Shown one piece after another: positions 41,831 through 50,402 of a DNA stretch of 64,000 nt (position 1 is the first letter of the stretch; the number at the start of each line of letters is the position of its first letter). The stretch is from CAYTYX01 sp964442325 (GTDB taxonomy: Bacteria > Patescibacteriota > Saccharimonadia > Saccharimonadales > UBA10212): positions 1-64,000 of the forward strand of contig CAYTYX010000002.1 in NCBI GenBank assembly GCA_964442325.1. Reading direction: 5' to 3'. Both the position numbers and the translations under genes were made by a program. Below the pieces are notes generated by a model. The model made no database searches. It saw nothing but the letters and a program-made list of their open reading frames with translations, and was not told where the DNA came from.

Positions 41831-42430
41831 ATGACGAACTTAAAAATCATCGGACACCGCGGCGCCCGCGGACTAGCACCCGAAAACACCATTGAAGGCC
41901 TGAAGAAAGCGTTGGAACTTGGCATTGATATGATTGAATTTGATGTAAGGGTGACTAGTGCCGGCGTACCGGTTCTTTATCATAACCGTTTGCCACAAGA
42001 TACAAGCAGATTAGCCACACTAGATGAGGCCTTAAAGTCTATAGACGGCAAGATGGCACTATATATTGAAGTCAAGTCTGGTGAGCCGGTTGAGCCAATT
42101 GTAAAAGTCTTAAAAAATTACCGGGGCAAGTTTTACCTGGCCAGCAAAAACCAACCAACCCTGCTCTTGCTACATAAACTTATGCCAACAGTCCCAAAGA
42201 TAGTGATTGAATCGTGGAGTGGCATTATAGCTACGCGCCGGGCCAAACAAGTTGATACTAAAATTTTGGCAATGAATCAGCTGTGGCTGTGGAGCGGTTT
42301 TATCACCGCCATGTCCCGCGGCGGCTACCAACTCTACGCCTATACACTCAACAATCCTGCCAAAGCCAAGCGCTGGGCTAAATTTGGGCTAGCCGGCGTA
42401 GTAACTGACTTCCCCGACCGATTCCGATAA
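41831..42430 (+). CDS. glycerophosphodiester phosphodiesterase family protein
   Basis: 199 aa, TIM-barrel GDPD domain. Motifs: IIGHRGARGLAPENT (catalytic His/Arg and Glu), MIEFDVRVTSAGVPVLYHN (metal-binding Glu/Asp and second His). The C-terminus YTLNNPAKAKRWAKFGLAGVVTDFP is typical. It is shorter than usual (about 240 aa). No signal peptide, so it may act on internal glycerophosphodiesters such as lipid breakdown products. Confidence 0.9.
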   Translation: MTNLKIIGHRGARGLAPENTIEGLKKALELGIDMIEFDVRVTSAGVPVLYHNRLPQDTSRLATLDEALKSIDGKMALYIEVKSGEPVEPIVKVLKNYRGKFYLASKNQPTLLLLHKLMPTVPKIVIESWSGIIATRRAKQVDTKILAMNQLWLWSGFITAMSRGGYQLYAYTLNNPAKAKRWAKFGLAGVVTDFPDRFR

Positions 42431-42436
42431 ATTATT

Positions 42437-42519
42437 CTGCTTCGGGAAGAGCAGACCAAGTCGGCGGCATTTATTGCCGCGACCTGGCTCGATGAGAAAC
42501 CTCCGAAGGGGTTTCTCAT
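42437..42519. terminator. structured intergenic region between convergent genes
   Basis: Two tandem hairpin regions fill the gap: a long bulged stem (GAGCAG...GTCGGCGGCA with TGCCGCGAC...GGCTC, 42449-42491) and a perfect 10-bp stem ATGAGAAACC/GGTTTCTCAT (42492-42519). Neither has a U-tract. Probably bidirectional transcription barriers for glpQ-like and trxB. Confidence 0.6.
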
Positions 42520-42524
42520 AGTGG

Positions 42525-43535
42525 TTAGCCCTCTGCGTAGGAGTTGACGTCGTGGTGTTTGTCGCCGTTTTCTAAGTATTCGCGGATCATCAGTGCGGCG
42601 GTGGCACCTTCGCCGGTAGCACTGGCAATTTGCATAGTGGCGCCGCTTCTAACATCACCAGCTACAAAAATGCCCGGGACGCTGGTCATTAGCCGCCCGT
42701 CGCTTTTAATAAAGTTGCGCTCGTCTAAATCGACTCCACTGCCTTTCAAAAAGGCCGTGTTAGGATCGAGCCCAACAAACACAAATACGCCGTCGGTTGG
42801 GTAATCTACCTTTTGGCCGGTAGTTTTGTCGGTAGCTATCACTTTTGTGACCTTGCTGGCTTCGCCAACAATCTCGTCGGTGCTGGTATTAAAGTGCACC
42901 GTGATTTTACTTTTGTGTTTATCGAGTTCGTGCTGCAACACCTCACTGGCCCGAAACTGCGGACCGCGGACTAATAAATCAATATGGGTAGCAAATTTGG
43001 TTAAAAACATCGATTCCTGCACGGCAGAGTTGCCACCGCCGACTACCACCAGTTTTTTATCGCGGTAAAAAGCGCCGTCGCAGGTGGCGCAGTAATGGAC
43101 GCCGCGGGCATAGTATTCGGTCTCGCCCGGCACGTTGATTTTGCGGTACTCGCTGCCGGTTGCAATTAATACGGCCCGCGAGTAAACGTCGCCTTCGGTG
43201 GTAGTTAATTTTTTGAGCTTGCCTTCGGTGCTCAAGCCAGTCACTTCGCCCAGCTCAATCTTGGCGCCAAAGCGTTCGGCCTGACCGCGCATTGCCTCGC
43301 TTAAATCGAGCCCAGCCACACCGTCGGTGAAGCCAGGGTAGTTATCGACCCAGTCAGTTACGGCCGCCAAGCCGCCAATAGCGCCTTTTTCAAATAAAAC
43401 CGTGCCGATATCTTCGCGGCAAGTGTAAATCGCGGCGCTCAAAGCGGCCGGGCCGGCGCCAATTATTATCAAGTCGTGCGGTAGCTCGCGGCTGCCCGAT
43501 GCGGCTGCAGCCGGTTTTTTATCATCCATTACCAT
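42525..43535 (-). CDS. trxB: thioredoxin reductase
   Basis: 336-aa FAD/NADPH disulfide reductase. FAD-binding IIIGAGPAALSAAIYT near residue 25, redox-active CATCDGAFYR (CxxC), NADPH-binding VVVGGGNSAVQESMFL and the FAD C-terminal GIFVAGDVRSG. A short N-terminal extension (MVMDDKKPAAAASGS) precedes the core. Located 5 nt after a glutaredoxin gene, so the pair forms a thiol-redox operon. Confidence 0.95.
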   Translation of the reverse strand: MVMDDKKPAAAASGSRELPHDLIIIGAGPAALSAAIYTCREDIGTVLFEKGAIGGLAAVTDWVDNYPGFTDGVAGLDLSEAMRGQAERFGAKIELGEVTGLSTEGKLKKLTTTEGDVYSRAVLIATGSEYRKINVPGETEYYARGVHYCATCDGAFYRDKKLVVVGGGNSAVQESMFLTKFATHIDLLVRGPQFRASEVLQHELDKHKSKITVHFNTSTDEIVGEASKVTKVIATDKTTGQKVDYPTDGVFVFVGLDPNTAFLKGSGVDLDERNFIKSDGRLMTSVPGIFVAGDVRSGATMQIASATGEGATAALMIREYLENGDKHHDVNSYAEG

Positions 43536-43540
43536 CTATT

Positions 43541-43789
43541 CTAAACTAAAGCCGGGGCAAGGCGCTGCAAATTATAACCAACGACAATATCGCGCTGGCC
43601 GTCAGCCTTATCTATAACTGTAATAGGTACCGTTAGCGAACCGCTAATTTCAAAAGCTTCTTGTTGGCGTTCGGGCATTTCTTCAATGTTCACTACTTCG
43701 TATTTCAGCTTCTTGCTATCTAGATAGCGCTTTACCATAGCGCAGTAACTGCAGCGATTGGTCGTAAAAATAGTGATATTACTCGGCAT
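43541..43789 (-). CDS. glutaredoxin-like protein
   Basis: 82-aa thioredoxin-fold protein with CSYC active site (residues 13-16) and the TVPITVIDKADG cis-Pro region. Resembles the NrdH/mycoredoxin class that is reduced by thioredoxin reductase; trxB follows in the same operon, which supports that. GAGGG Shine-Dalgarno site before the ATG. Confidence 0.92.
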   Translation of the reverse strand: MPSNITIFTTNRCSYCAMVKRYLDSKKLKYEVVNIEEMPERQQEAFEISGSLTVPITVIDKADGQRDIVVGYNLQRLAPALV

Positions 43790-43916
43790 CGGTTTACCCT
43801 CTTTTTGATTGTTTATTTGGTTTTTAGCGAACCTACTTTGTAGTTTAAGCTTGTGTTTAAGTCACGTCAATACGCTATATATTGTGGAATTAGCATCAAG
43901 CGTACCACAATGGCCG

Positions 43917-44459
43917 TTATTTAAGGTTAATTAGTTGAATGTCAAAAACTAGGTCCGAATTGGCCGGGATGGCGCCGGCAGCTTGGGCGCCGTAGCCTAG
44001 CCCTGCAGGAATAAATAAGCGGCGAATACCACCAATTTTCATACCCTGTACGCCAAGCTGCCAACCGGGTATTACCTGGCCCAGGCCGATAGTAAGCGCC
44101 TGGCCCCCGTCGAACGAGTCGTCGAATATCTGACCGGTGGAGGCTAGCGCGCCCACGTAATTTACAGTTACCGTCGAACTGGTTGTGGCAGTAGCGCCAC
44201 TGCCAATTTTATAGTCAATGCAGGCAATTGAGCTGATTTTTTGCGGCGGGCTAAAGTCTGCCAGCTTAGCGCCTTTAACTTTGCCGTCTTTGCCGGGTTG
44301 TTGATTGGGCACGCTGCCACCTTGGCTGCAAGGTAAGCCAATGTCTTGAGAGCTGTTGCTATTATGATTTTGGACAATTGCTAGTATGCCAAAAGTAAGC
44401 GAAGTTAGTAAGAACAAAATGGCCATTGATCCCCAGCCAAAGCGGCTTAGTTTGCTCAT
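43917..44459 (-). CDS. FKBP-type peptidyl-prolyl cis-trans isomerase, membrane anchored
   Basis: 180 aa. N-terminal helix (residues 11-29, SMAILFLLTSLTFGILAIV) exports the protein. The FKBP domain covers about 85-180: VTVNYVGALASTGQIFDDSF, VIPGWQLGVQGMKIGGIRRLFIP and LGYGAQAAGAIPANSDLVFDI. Expected to assist folding of exported proteins. The ATG overlaps the pheT stop by 4 bp, so it is the third gene of pheS-pheT-FKBP. Confidence 0.92.
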   Translation of the reverse strand: MSKLSRFGWGSMAILFLLTSLTFGILAIVQNHNSNSSQDIGLPCSQGGSVPNQQPGKDGKVKGAKLADFSPPQKISSIACIDYKIGSGATATTSSTVTVNYVGALASTGQIFDDSFDGGQALTIGLGQVIPGWQLGVQGMKIGGIRRLFIPAGLGYGAQAAGAIPANSDLVFDIQLINLK

Positions 44460-46933
44460 ATCCGCTCAGCCTTCAACTCTTTTTTAGCCAGAAGAGCTAG
44501 CTCGTCGAGCAACTGGTTGGTTTCCTGAGTGGTCAGGGTGCGGTCAGGGTGGAATAAAGTGATGTGCCAGGTGGTTTGTTTGGTAGTTGTATCATCTTTG
44601 CGCTGAAAAATATCCACCGGCTGGATTGTATAAGTTGTGCCGTAGTGGGCGGCCAGTTTGCCTAAGTTAGCTTCAATGAATCCGGCCAATTCTTCGTAAG
44701 TCATTTTTGCTGGTGCCCGCAAACAAAAATCCTGCTCAACTTCCGGAAAGCGGTTAATCGGCTGATAGACTTGGTGTGAACGGTTTGCAATATCTAGGTG
44801 TACTTCGAAGCCACTTGCAAAAACGGGTAGTTTTAGCGCTTGGCGCACACTTGAATTAAACTCCCCAACCACTCCCCAAATTTGAGCGTCTACCACAATA
44901 ACAGCTGAACGGGTTGGTTCATATGATGAAGTGAGCTGCCTGCCCCACTCGTCTTTGCTTAGATCAAATTCGTTTAGTGGAACTAGCTTGAACGACTGCA
45001 AGTCCACTATCTCGCTAAGGTAACGCTTAGCGTAATAATACGGGGAGCCTGGGGGTTGGTGCTTGCTGTCATAGGCCACCACCAGGGCAATGTGGTTATC
45101 CTCGTTCGGGATTTTAGGTTCGTTGACGTCCATTTCTCCAACGTAGTGAACCCTATTAATTTCGAAGATAGCTAGTTCGCCAAATCCTGCTCTGATATTT
45201 TGGTTAACCTTCTCTAGGAGGCTAGGCATTAAACTTAATCGGTAATACTGTAGGTCTGGGCTTAGCGCATTGGCAATTTTATAGGCATGTTTTGGATCTT
45301 GGCCAACCTTGAGCAGTAAGCTTTCTGGCACAAAGCTATAGGTTAGGGCTTCGTTGCCGCCAGCCCTAGACAAGGTGTTTCGTAGTTTGTTTTTGAGTTC
45401 AATACTTGAATTAAGTCTGACAGGTGCAATGTCGCGCTTTGGTAATGCCAGCGGCAAGTGCTCATAGCCGTACAAACGGCCGACTTCCTCTACCACGTCT
45501 TCGGCAATGGCGATATCGGTTCGCCAAAATGGCGGCTCAACGTTTAGCTCGTCGCTGCTGCCGCCTAGCCCAAACTCAACATTGCTAAGCAGTCGCTTCA
45601 TCTCTACCGCCGATAGCTTAAGCCCCAGCCGGGAATTAATAAAGTTGGAGTTAGTCTTAACGACCGAGGGTTTAGCGGAAAGCGATTGCTCGTCTTGGAC
45701 TTTACCAATCGTACCACCGGCTAGCTGATGGATAAGCTCGGCTGTTCGGGCTAGCACCGTCATATTTTGGAGGGGGCTTTGATTTTTAGTAAAGCGCGTC
45801 GCGGCCTCAGTAAATAGGCCAAGCTCGTAAGCCGTCTTGCGGGTTGCACCGGCATCAAACGCCGCGCATTCCAAAATTATATTCTTGGTATCGGCGCCAA
45901 CTTCGGTTGTGGCACCGCCCATCACGCCACCCAAGCCGATTGGTTTTTGGCCGTCAGTAATCACTACCACACCGGCCTTCAGCTTGATGGTCTTTCCGCC
46001 CAGTAGCTCTAGACTCTCTCCGGCTTTTGATAATCTGATTCCTAAAGTCCCGCTGGTAACTTTGTCGTAATCGTAGGCGTGCAGCGGTTGGGCGCTAAGC
46101 AGCATCATATAGTTAGTCAAATCTACTAAGTTATTAATCGGCTTAACGCCGAGTTTGGCCAAAGCAGCTTGCAGCCAAACCGGGCTAGGTTTAACTTCCA
46201 CATTCTCGATTACAACCGCGCTAAAGCGCGGCACTAGTTTTGGCAACTGGTTTTTAACTTCCAGTTTTAAGCTGCTGCGACCGCTAGCCAGTTTAACGTC
46301 CGGTTTGTACCAACCGGGGCTCACAATTTTTTTGTGAGTGATACCGGCAACTTCGCGGGCCACGCCCAGCTGGCCAAAGCAGTCCGGTCGGTGGGTAAAC
46401 ATTTTATTTTCGATATCTATAATTTGGTCGTCCAGTTCATAAGTCTTAGCAAAATCCGCGCCGGCCTTGGCGCTGCCATCTAGTTCTAGTAAGCCCTCGT
46501 GGCCATCGCCAATGGCTAGTTCTTTAGCGCTGGCCAACATGCCGCTACTCATTACACCGCGTAGTTCTTTGGCTTCAATCACAAACGGGTCTTTGCTAAA
46601 AGTACTCGGCACGGTTGCGCCGGGCGGAATCCAGGCCACCAGCATCCCAGCGCGAACGTTGGGAGCACCACAAACTACTTGCACCAGACTCTGCGCGTCA
46701 CGCTTTACACCTTTAACCACGCCCTTATCGTCTACCTTGCATACGCGTAATTTGTCGGCATCTGGGTGCTTAATGCATTCGACGACCTTAACAATCGTAA
46801 TTCCCTGGTAAGCAGCCCCGATAGCCTCCACAGAATCAACCGCGCCCAAGCGCAAGCCAATTTTATCTAGCAGTTCATCGTCTTTAAGAGCAACACCGCT
46901 TAATTCTCTTATCCAATTCAGACTGACTTTCAT
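44456..46933 (-). CDS. pheT: phenylalanyl-tRNA synthetase beta subunit
   Basis: 825 aa. Order: N-terminal tRNA-binding OB domain (ITIVKVVECIKHPDADKLRVCKV), B3/B4 editing domain (around residues 210-390), B5 domain, catalytic-like core and C-terminal ferredoxin-fold anticodon domain (FPEVEQDFCLRAPAKMTYEELAGF). Forms the alpha2-beta2 PheRS with PheS. Start directly follows the pheS stop. Confidence 0.96.
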   Translation of the reverse strand: MKVSLNWIRELSGVALKDDELLDKIGLRLGAVDSVEAIGAAYQGITIVKVVECIKHPDADKLRVCKVDDKGVVKGVKRDAQSLVQVVCGAPNVRAGMLVAWIPPGATVPSTFSKDPFVIEAKELRGVMSSGMLASAKELAIGDGHEGLLELDGSAKAGADFAKTYELDDQIIDIENKMFTHRPDCFGQLGVAREVAGITHKKIVSPGWYKPDVKLASGRSSLKLEVKNQLPKLVPRFSAVVIENVEVKPSPVWLQAALAKLGVKPINNLVDLTNYMMLLSAQPLHAYDYDKVTSGTLGIRLSKAGESLELLGGKTIKLKAGVVVITDGQKPIGLGGVMGGATTEVGADTKNIILECAAFDAGATRKTAYELGLFTEAATRFTKNQSPLQNMTVLARTAELIHQLAGGTIGKVQDEQSLSAKPSVVKTNSNFINSRLGLKLSAVEMKRLLSNVEFGLGGSSDELNVEPPFWRTDIAIAEDVVEEVGRLYGYEHLPLALPKRDIAPVRLNSSIELKNKLRNTLSRAGGNEALTYSFVPESLLLKVGQDPKHAYKIANALSPDLQYYRLSLMPSLLEKVNQNIRAGFGELAIFEINRVHYVGEMDVNEPKIPNEDNHIALVVAYDSKHQPPGSPYYYAKRYLSEIVDLQSFKLVPLNEFDLSKDEWGRQLTSSYEPTRSAVIVVDAQIWGVVGEFNSSVRQALKLPVFASGFEVHLDIANRSHQVYQPINRFPEVEQDFCLRAPAKMTYEELAGFIEANLGKLAAHYGTTYTIQPVDIFQRKDDTTTKQTTWHITLFHPDRTLTTQETNQLLDELALLAKKELKAERI

Positions 46934-47959
46934 CTAAAACTGCCTCAGGAATTTTAAGTTACCAGAGTGGAAGTAGCGCACATCTTCGATGCCGTATTTC
47001 ATCATCACCAGACGGTCAATACCACAGCCCCACGCAAAACCGGTATATTTGGCCGGGTCTATGCCAGCTTCTTTTAAGACATTGGGGTGAATCATTCCAC
47101 AACCCAATAGCTCTATCCAGCCGGCTTGGGAGCAAATATTACAGCCCTGCCCCTCGCAAAATGGACAACTGGCCGCAAATTCAAAGCTCGGTTCGGTGAA
47201 CGGGAAATAAAACGGCTGGATTTTAACCTGCAACGTTTTTTGATAGTAGGCTTCTAAGAAGCTTTTTAGGGTGGCTATTAAGTGGCCGGCGTTGATGTCC
47301 TGGCCAACATACACGCCTTCCAGCTGATAAAAAGTGTGCTCGTGGCGAGCGTCTAAATCTTCGTTTCTAAAAACTCTATCGGGAATAATCACGGCGATTG
47401 GCTGGCCGGCTTCCAAATCTTTTTTACCGGCTTTTAGTACGCGATTTTGCATTGTGCTGGTGTGGGCTGGCGCCACCAGGCCTTCCTCGGTTACAAAGGT
47501 ATCGTACTCGGCGCGGGCCGGATGGTCAGGCGGGAAATTAAGGCTGGTAAACATATGATAATCATCGTCCAGCTCCCGTGACTCTACGGCCGCAAAGCCC
47601 ATTCGTCCAAAAATTTCTACAATATTGGCTATTTCGGTAGTGAGCGGGTGCTGGCTGCCAAATTTGGCCGGCAGTAAGTCGGGTTTAGCCTCGGGCGGAG
47701 TGTTTACGTCAAACGGCGCGGTTACATCAATTGGTTCGAGCTTTACTTTTGGCAGTGATTGCTCGCGCGCCAGTTTTTCCAACTCTGTCTTGAGGGCGTT
47801 AACTTCACGGCCAAATTCGGCCCTAGCCTTACCAGCTGGCAAAGTTTTTAGCTGCGCGTACAGTGCCACCAGCTCCGACGCCTTTAGGGCCGCCCGCTTG
47901 TCCGGCTCCGCCACCAACCGCTTGGCTACCGCCGCAATTTCCGGATTTTTATACTCCAT
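46934..47959 (-). CDS. pheS: phenylalanyl-tRNA synthetase alpha subunit
   Basis: 341-aa class II synthetase catalytic subunit. An N-terminal helical coiled-coil region (about residues 30-90), motif 2 (RVFRNEDLDARHEHTFYQLEG) and motif 3 (GFAWGCGIDRLVMMKYGI) are clear. A CPFC...CNIC zinc-like cluster (SCPFCEGQGCNICSQAG) is inserted before the C-terminus. The -10 box ends 11 nt upstream of the ATG. Confidence 0.96.
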   Translation of the reverse strand: MEYKNPEIAAVAKRLVAEPDKRAALKASELVALYAQLKTLPAGKARAEFGREVNALKTELEKLAREQSLPKVKLEPIDVTAPFDVNTPPEAKPDLLPAKFGSQHPLTTEIANIVEIFGRMGFAAVESRELDDDYHMFTSLNFPPDHPARAEYDTFVTEEGLVAPAHTSTMQNRVLKAGKKDLEAGQPIAVIIPDRVFRNEDLDARHEHTFYQLEGVYVGQDINAGHLIATLKSFLEAYYQKTLQVKIQPFYFPFTEPSFEFAASCPFCEGQGCNICSQAGWIELLGCGMIHPNVLKEAGIDPAKYTGFAWGCGIDRLVMMKYGIEDVRYFHSGNLKFLRQF

Positions 47960-47970
47960 AAGTTGTCAAT

Positions 47971-47976
47971 ATTATA
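47971..47976 (-). promoter_or_regulatory. extended -10 promoter of pheST
   Basis: Minus-strand TGGTATAAT (hexamer 47971-47976). Predicted leader about 5 nt. Confidence 0.5.
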
Positions 47977-47991
47977 CCAGTTGTCCGCTGT

Positions 47992-47997
47992 TATACT
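47992..47997 (+). promoter_or_regulatory. extended -10 promoter of the glycosidase gene
   Basis: TGTTATACT (hexamer 47992-47997) ends 7 nt before the ATG at 48005; leaderless transcript predicted. Divergent from pheS. Confidence 0.5.
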
Positions 47998-48004
47998 TAA
48001 AAGG

Positions 48005-49315
48005 ATGGATCAAGAGCTCCTATCGTCGGCCGCGGCGGTTTTAAAGCAAAATGACCGCGGTAGCTATACCGTGCCAGCTGGTGATTTATATCCGCATCAG
48101 TGGCTGTGGGACAGCTGTTTTATCGCCATCGGCCTGCGGCATCTTGATATAGAACGTGCTAAAACCGAACTAGAAAGTTTAAAACGCGGCCAGTGGAGTA
48201 ACGGCATGCTGCCCGATATGATTTTTGGCTCAAAGCGAGCAAGCCTAGATGGGCTGCTTTGGGATAGCGCCATTAGCCCATTCGCGCCCGAGCACGTTAC
48301 CACCAGCGGCATCACAGACCCGCCAATGCTAGCCGAGGCGGTTATGTCTGTTGGCCAAAAGTTAAAATTGCCCGAACGCCGGACTTGGTATAAACAAATG
48401 CTGCCAACCATAATTCATTTTCACCAGTGGTTATATCGCGAACGCGACGTCCGGCACGAAGGCCTGATTACCATAATCCACCCATACGAATCCGGTATGG
48501 ACAATTCGCCGCCTTGGATTGAGGAACTAAAAGATCACGGTATACCGATATGGGTAAAAGCTGCCGAAAAACTAAAGCTTGGGAGATTGATAAAACACGT
48601 CCGGCGCGACACTCGCCACACGCCAGCCAACCAGCGGATGAGCAACGTCGAAGCGCTGGCTTTTTGGTCAGCTTTGCGCCACTTGCAGCATAAAGCCTAC
48701 GACTCCAAAAAAATCTTGTCTAAACCACGACTTGATTTACAAGATCTGGCCTTTAACTGTATTTTAATCCGCGCCAACGCCTGCCTAAAGGACATCGCCA
48801 AAACCGCCGGCGTAGACTTACCCAAAGAACTGCTAGGCGATATCAAGCGCGGCGAAGAAGCCCTAGAACAGCTTTGGGACGAGCCAAGCGGCCAATACTA
48901 TAGCCGGAGTTTTGCTAGTGGCGAGCTGGTTATGCAGCCAAGCATCTCGACCTTTTTAACTCTATACGCCGGAACGATTCCTAAAGAGCGGGCCGAAAAG
49001 CTGGTTGGTTTGCTAAGCAAGCGGGGTGCATATAAATCGATTTGGCCAGTGCCTAGCGTGCCGGCAAACTCCGAATATTTTGACCCGGAGCGCTATTGGC
49101 AAGGCCCGGTTTGGGTCAATATGAACTGGCTGATTATCCAGGGCTTGCGGCGCTACGGTTTCGATAAAGAAGCCGACGTGCTGCGCGATAGAACGCTGGA
49201 GCTAGTGGCCAAAAGTGGCTACCACGAATACTTCAATCCATTAGACGGGACGGGACTAGGCGCCAAAAACTTTTCTTGGACCGCCGCCCTAGCAATTGAC
49301 TTACTGAAGACTTAA
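48005..49315 (+). CDS. MGH1-like / GH63-type glycoside hydrolase
   Basis: 436-aa (alpha/alpha)6-barrel glycosidase. Motifs: HQWLWDSCFIAIGLRHLD near the N-terminus, GMLPDMIF, HPYESGMDNSPPW with a likely catalytic Asp, RYWQGPVWVNMNWLIIQG, and GLGAKNFSWTAALAIDLL at the C-terminus. These match the family of mannosylglycerate hydrolase, glucosidase I and trehalase-like enzymes. No signal peptide, so it acts in the cytoplasm, perhaps on a compatible solute or glycan fragment; the substrate is not evident. The 3' end overlaps convergent rmuC by 4 bp. Confidence 0.87.
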   Translation: MDQELLSSAAAVLKQNDRGSYTVPAGDLYPHQWLWDSCFIAIGLRHLDIERAKTELESLKRGQWSNGMLPDMIFGSKRASLDGLLWDSAISPFAPEHVTTSGITDPPMLAEAVMSVGQKLKLPERRTWYKQMLPTIIHFHQWLYRERDVRHEGLITIIHPYESGMDNSPPWIEELKDHGIPIWVKAAEKLKLGRLIKHVRRDTRHTPANQRMSNVEALAFWSALRHLQHKAYDSKKILSKPRLDLQDLAFNCILIRANACLKDIAKTAGVDLPKELLGDIKRGEEALEQLWDEPSGQYYSRSFASGELVMQPSISTFLTLYAGTIPKERAEKLVGLLSKRGAYKSIWPVPSVPANSEYFDPERYWQGPVWVNMNWLIIQGLRRYGFDKEADVLRDRTLELVAKSGYHEYFNPLDGTGLGAKNFSWTAALAIDLLKT

Positions 49316-50373
49316 TCTTCGTCTAGATTGGGGCGGTCGATTAGCATCGGTTCGACAGTTGGTTCGACTTCAGCGATTTTTACTATGTCTTTATCGATTT
49401 TACCCAGCTCTTTATAGGTAGCGTTAAAGTGCCCTACGGTTGTGCCCAGCGAACTGCCCAACCGGTTCATATAGCCGCTGTGTGCCACCAGATGCTTACT
49501 GAGCTGTTCGATGTTTTTGCGAATCTTATCGGTGTCTTTTTGGATTTCTAGGCTGCGCATCCCTTGCACTATCACTTGCAACATCGCACTCAAAGTACTG
49601 GGGCCCACAATTGTTACTTTTTTATCTTTGGCGGCATATTGCATTAGGTTACGGCCGGAAACGCCAGCCGCACCAACTTTATTAGCTAGTAAATCATAAT
49701 AAATCGCTTCGCTTGGGATGAACATCAGCGCTTGGTCTAGCGTTCCCTTATTGGTGTTGATGTATTTACTGGTCTCATCAATGCGGCGTTTAAGGTCTTC
49801 TTTAAAGCTGCGTTCCAGCGCTGGGCGCTCTTCGGCTTTGGCCTCGACCAGTCGGTTGTAGTTTTCTAGACTGAATTTGCTGTCGATTGGCAGCAATCGG
49901 TCATCCAGTTTAATAACCGCGTCGACTGTTAGGCCAGGACCCATTTTATATTGTAGTTCGTAACTCCCGGGTGGCAGTAGGTTTTTGAGGATTTGGTCCA
50001 GATAGTATTCGCCCAACACGCCGCGCTGTTTGGGATTTTGTAAAACGTTTTGCAAGGTTTTAAGCTCGGCCGCAACATCACCCACGCTTTTGTTGGTTCG
50101 GTCCAGTTCGGTAAGTTTTTGGGTGACATCGGCAATGATTTTTGCGCTGGCCGCAAACTGAGCCTGCATTTGCTTGTTGGAAGTACCAAGCTGTTCAGTC
50201 AGCTGCTTTTGCAAGCCATCTTTGAGGCTATTCATAGATTTGGTCAGCTCGGTCATATCGGCCTTAAGTAGCATTGTGGCGTCGGCGCCGCCAGCTGGTT
50301 TGTAGAGTTTCCAAAAAATAAAACCGGCTAACCCAACTACCAAAACCACCAAAACAATTACTGCCGCTATCAT
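49312..50373 (-). CDS. rmuC: DNA recombination protein RmuC
   Basis: 353 aa with an N-terminal membrane helix (residues 2-22, IAAVIVLVVLVVGLAGFIFW), a coiled coil (about 40-115) and the RmuC nuclease-like domain: GVLGEYYLDQILKNLLP, VDAVIKLDDRLLPIDSKFSLENY and FIPSEAIYYDLLA. RmuC is linked to limiting recombination at inverted repeats. Start supported by a -10 6 nt upstream. Confidence 0.93.
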   Translation of the reverse strand: MIAAVIVLVVLVVGLAGFIFWKLYKPAGGADATMLLKADMTELTKSMNSLKDGLQKQLTEQLGTSNKQMQAQFAASAKIIADVTQKLTELDRTNKSVGDVAAELKTLQNVLQNPKQRGVLGEYYLDQILKNLLPPGSYELQYKMGPGLTVDAVIKLDDRLLPIDSKFSLENYNRLVEAKAEERPALERSFKEDLKRRIDETSKYINTNKGTLDQALMFIPSEAIYYDLLANKVGAAGVSGRNLMQYAAKDKKVTIVGPSTLSAMLQVIVQGMRSLEIQKDTDKIRKNIEQLSKHLVAHSGYMNRLGSSLGTTVGHFNATYKELGKIDKDIVKIAEVEPTVEPMLIDRPNLDED

Positions 50374-50379
50374 ACCTAT

Positions 50380-50385
50380 ATTTTA
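50380..50385 (-). promoter_or_regulatory. extended -10 box of rmuC
   Basis: Minus-strand TGATAAAAT (hexamer 50380-50385) ends 6 nt before the ATG; leaderless transcript predicted. Confidence 0.45.
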
Positions 50386-50402
50386 TCAGTCAAAGTCTAA
50401 AT

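Noticed and set aside
42437..42519. Third copy of the palindromic element A/B
   Set aside because: Strongly structured and near a stop codon, but the sequence does not align with A or B.
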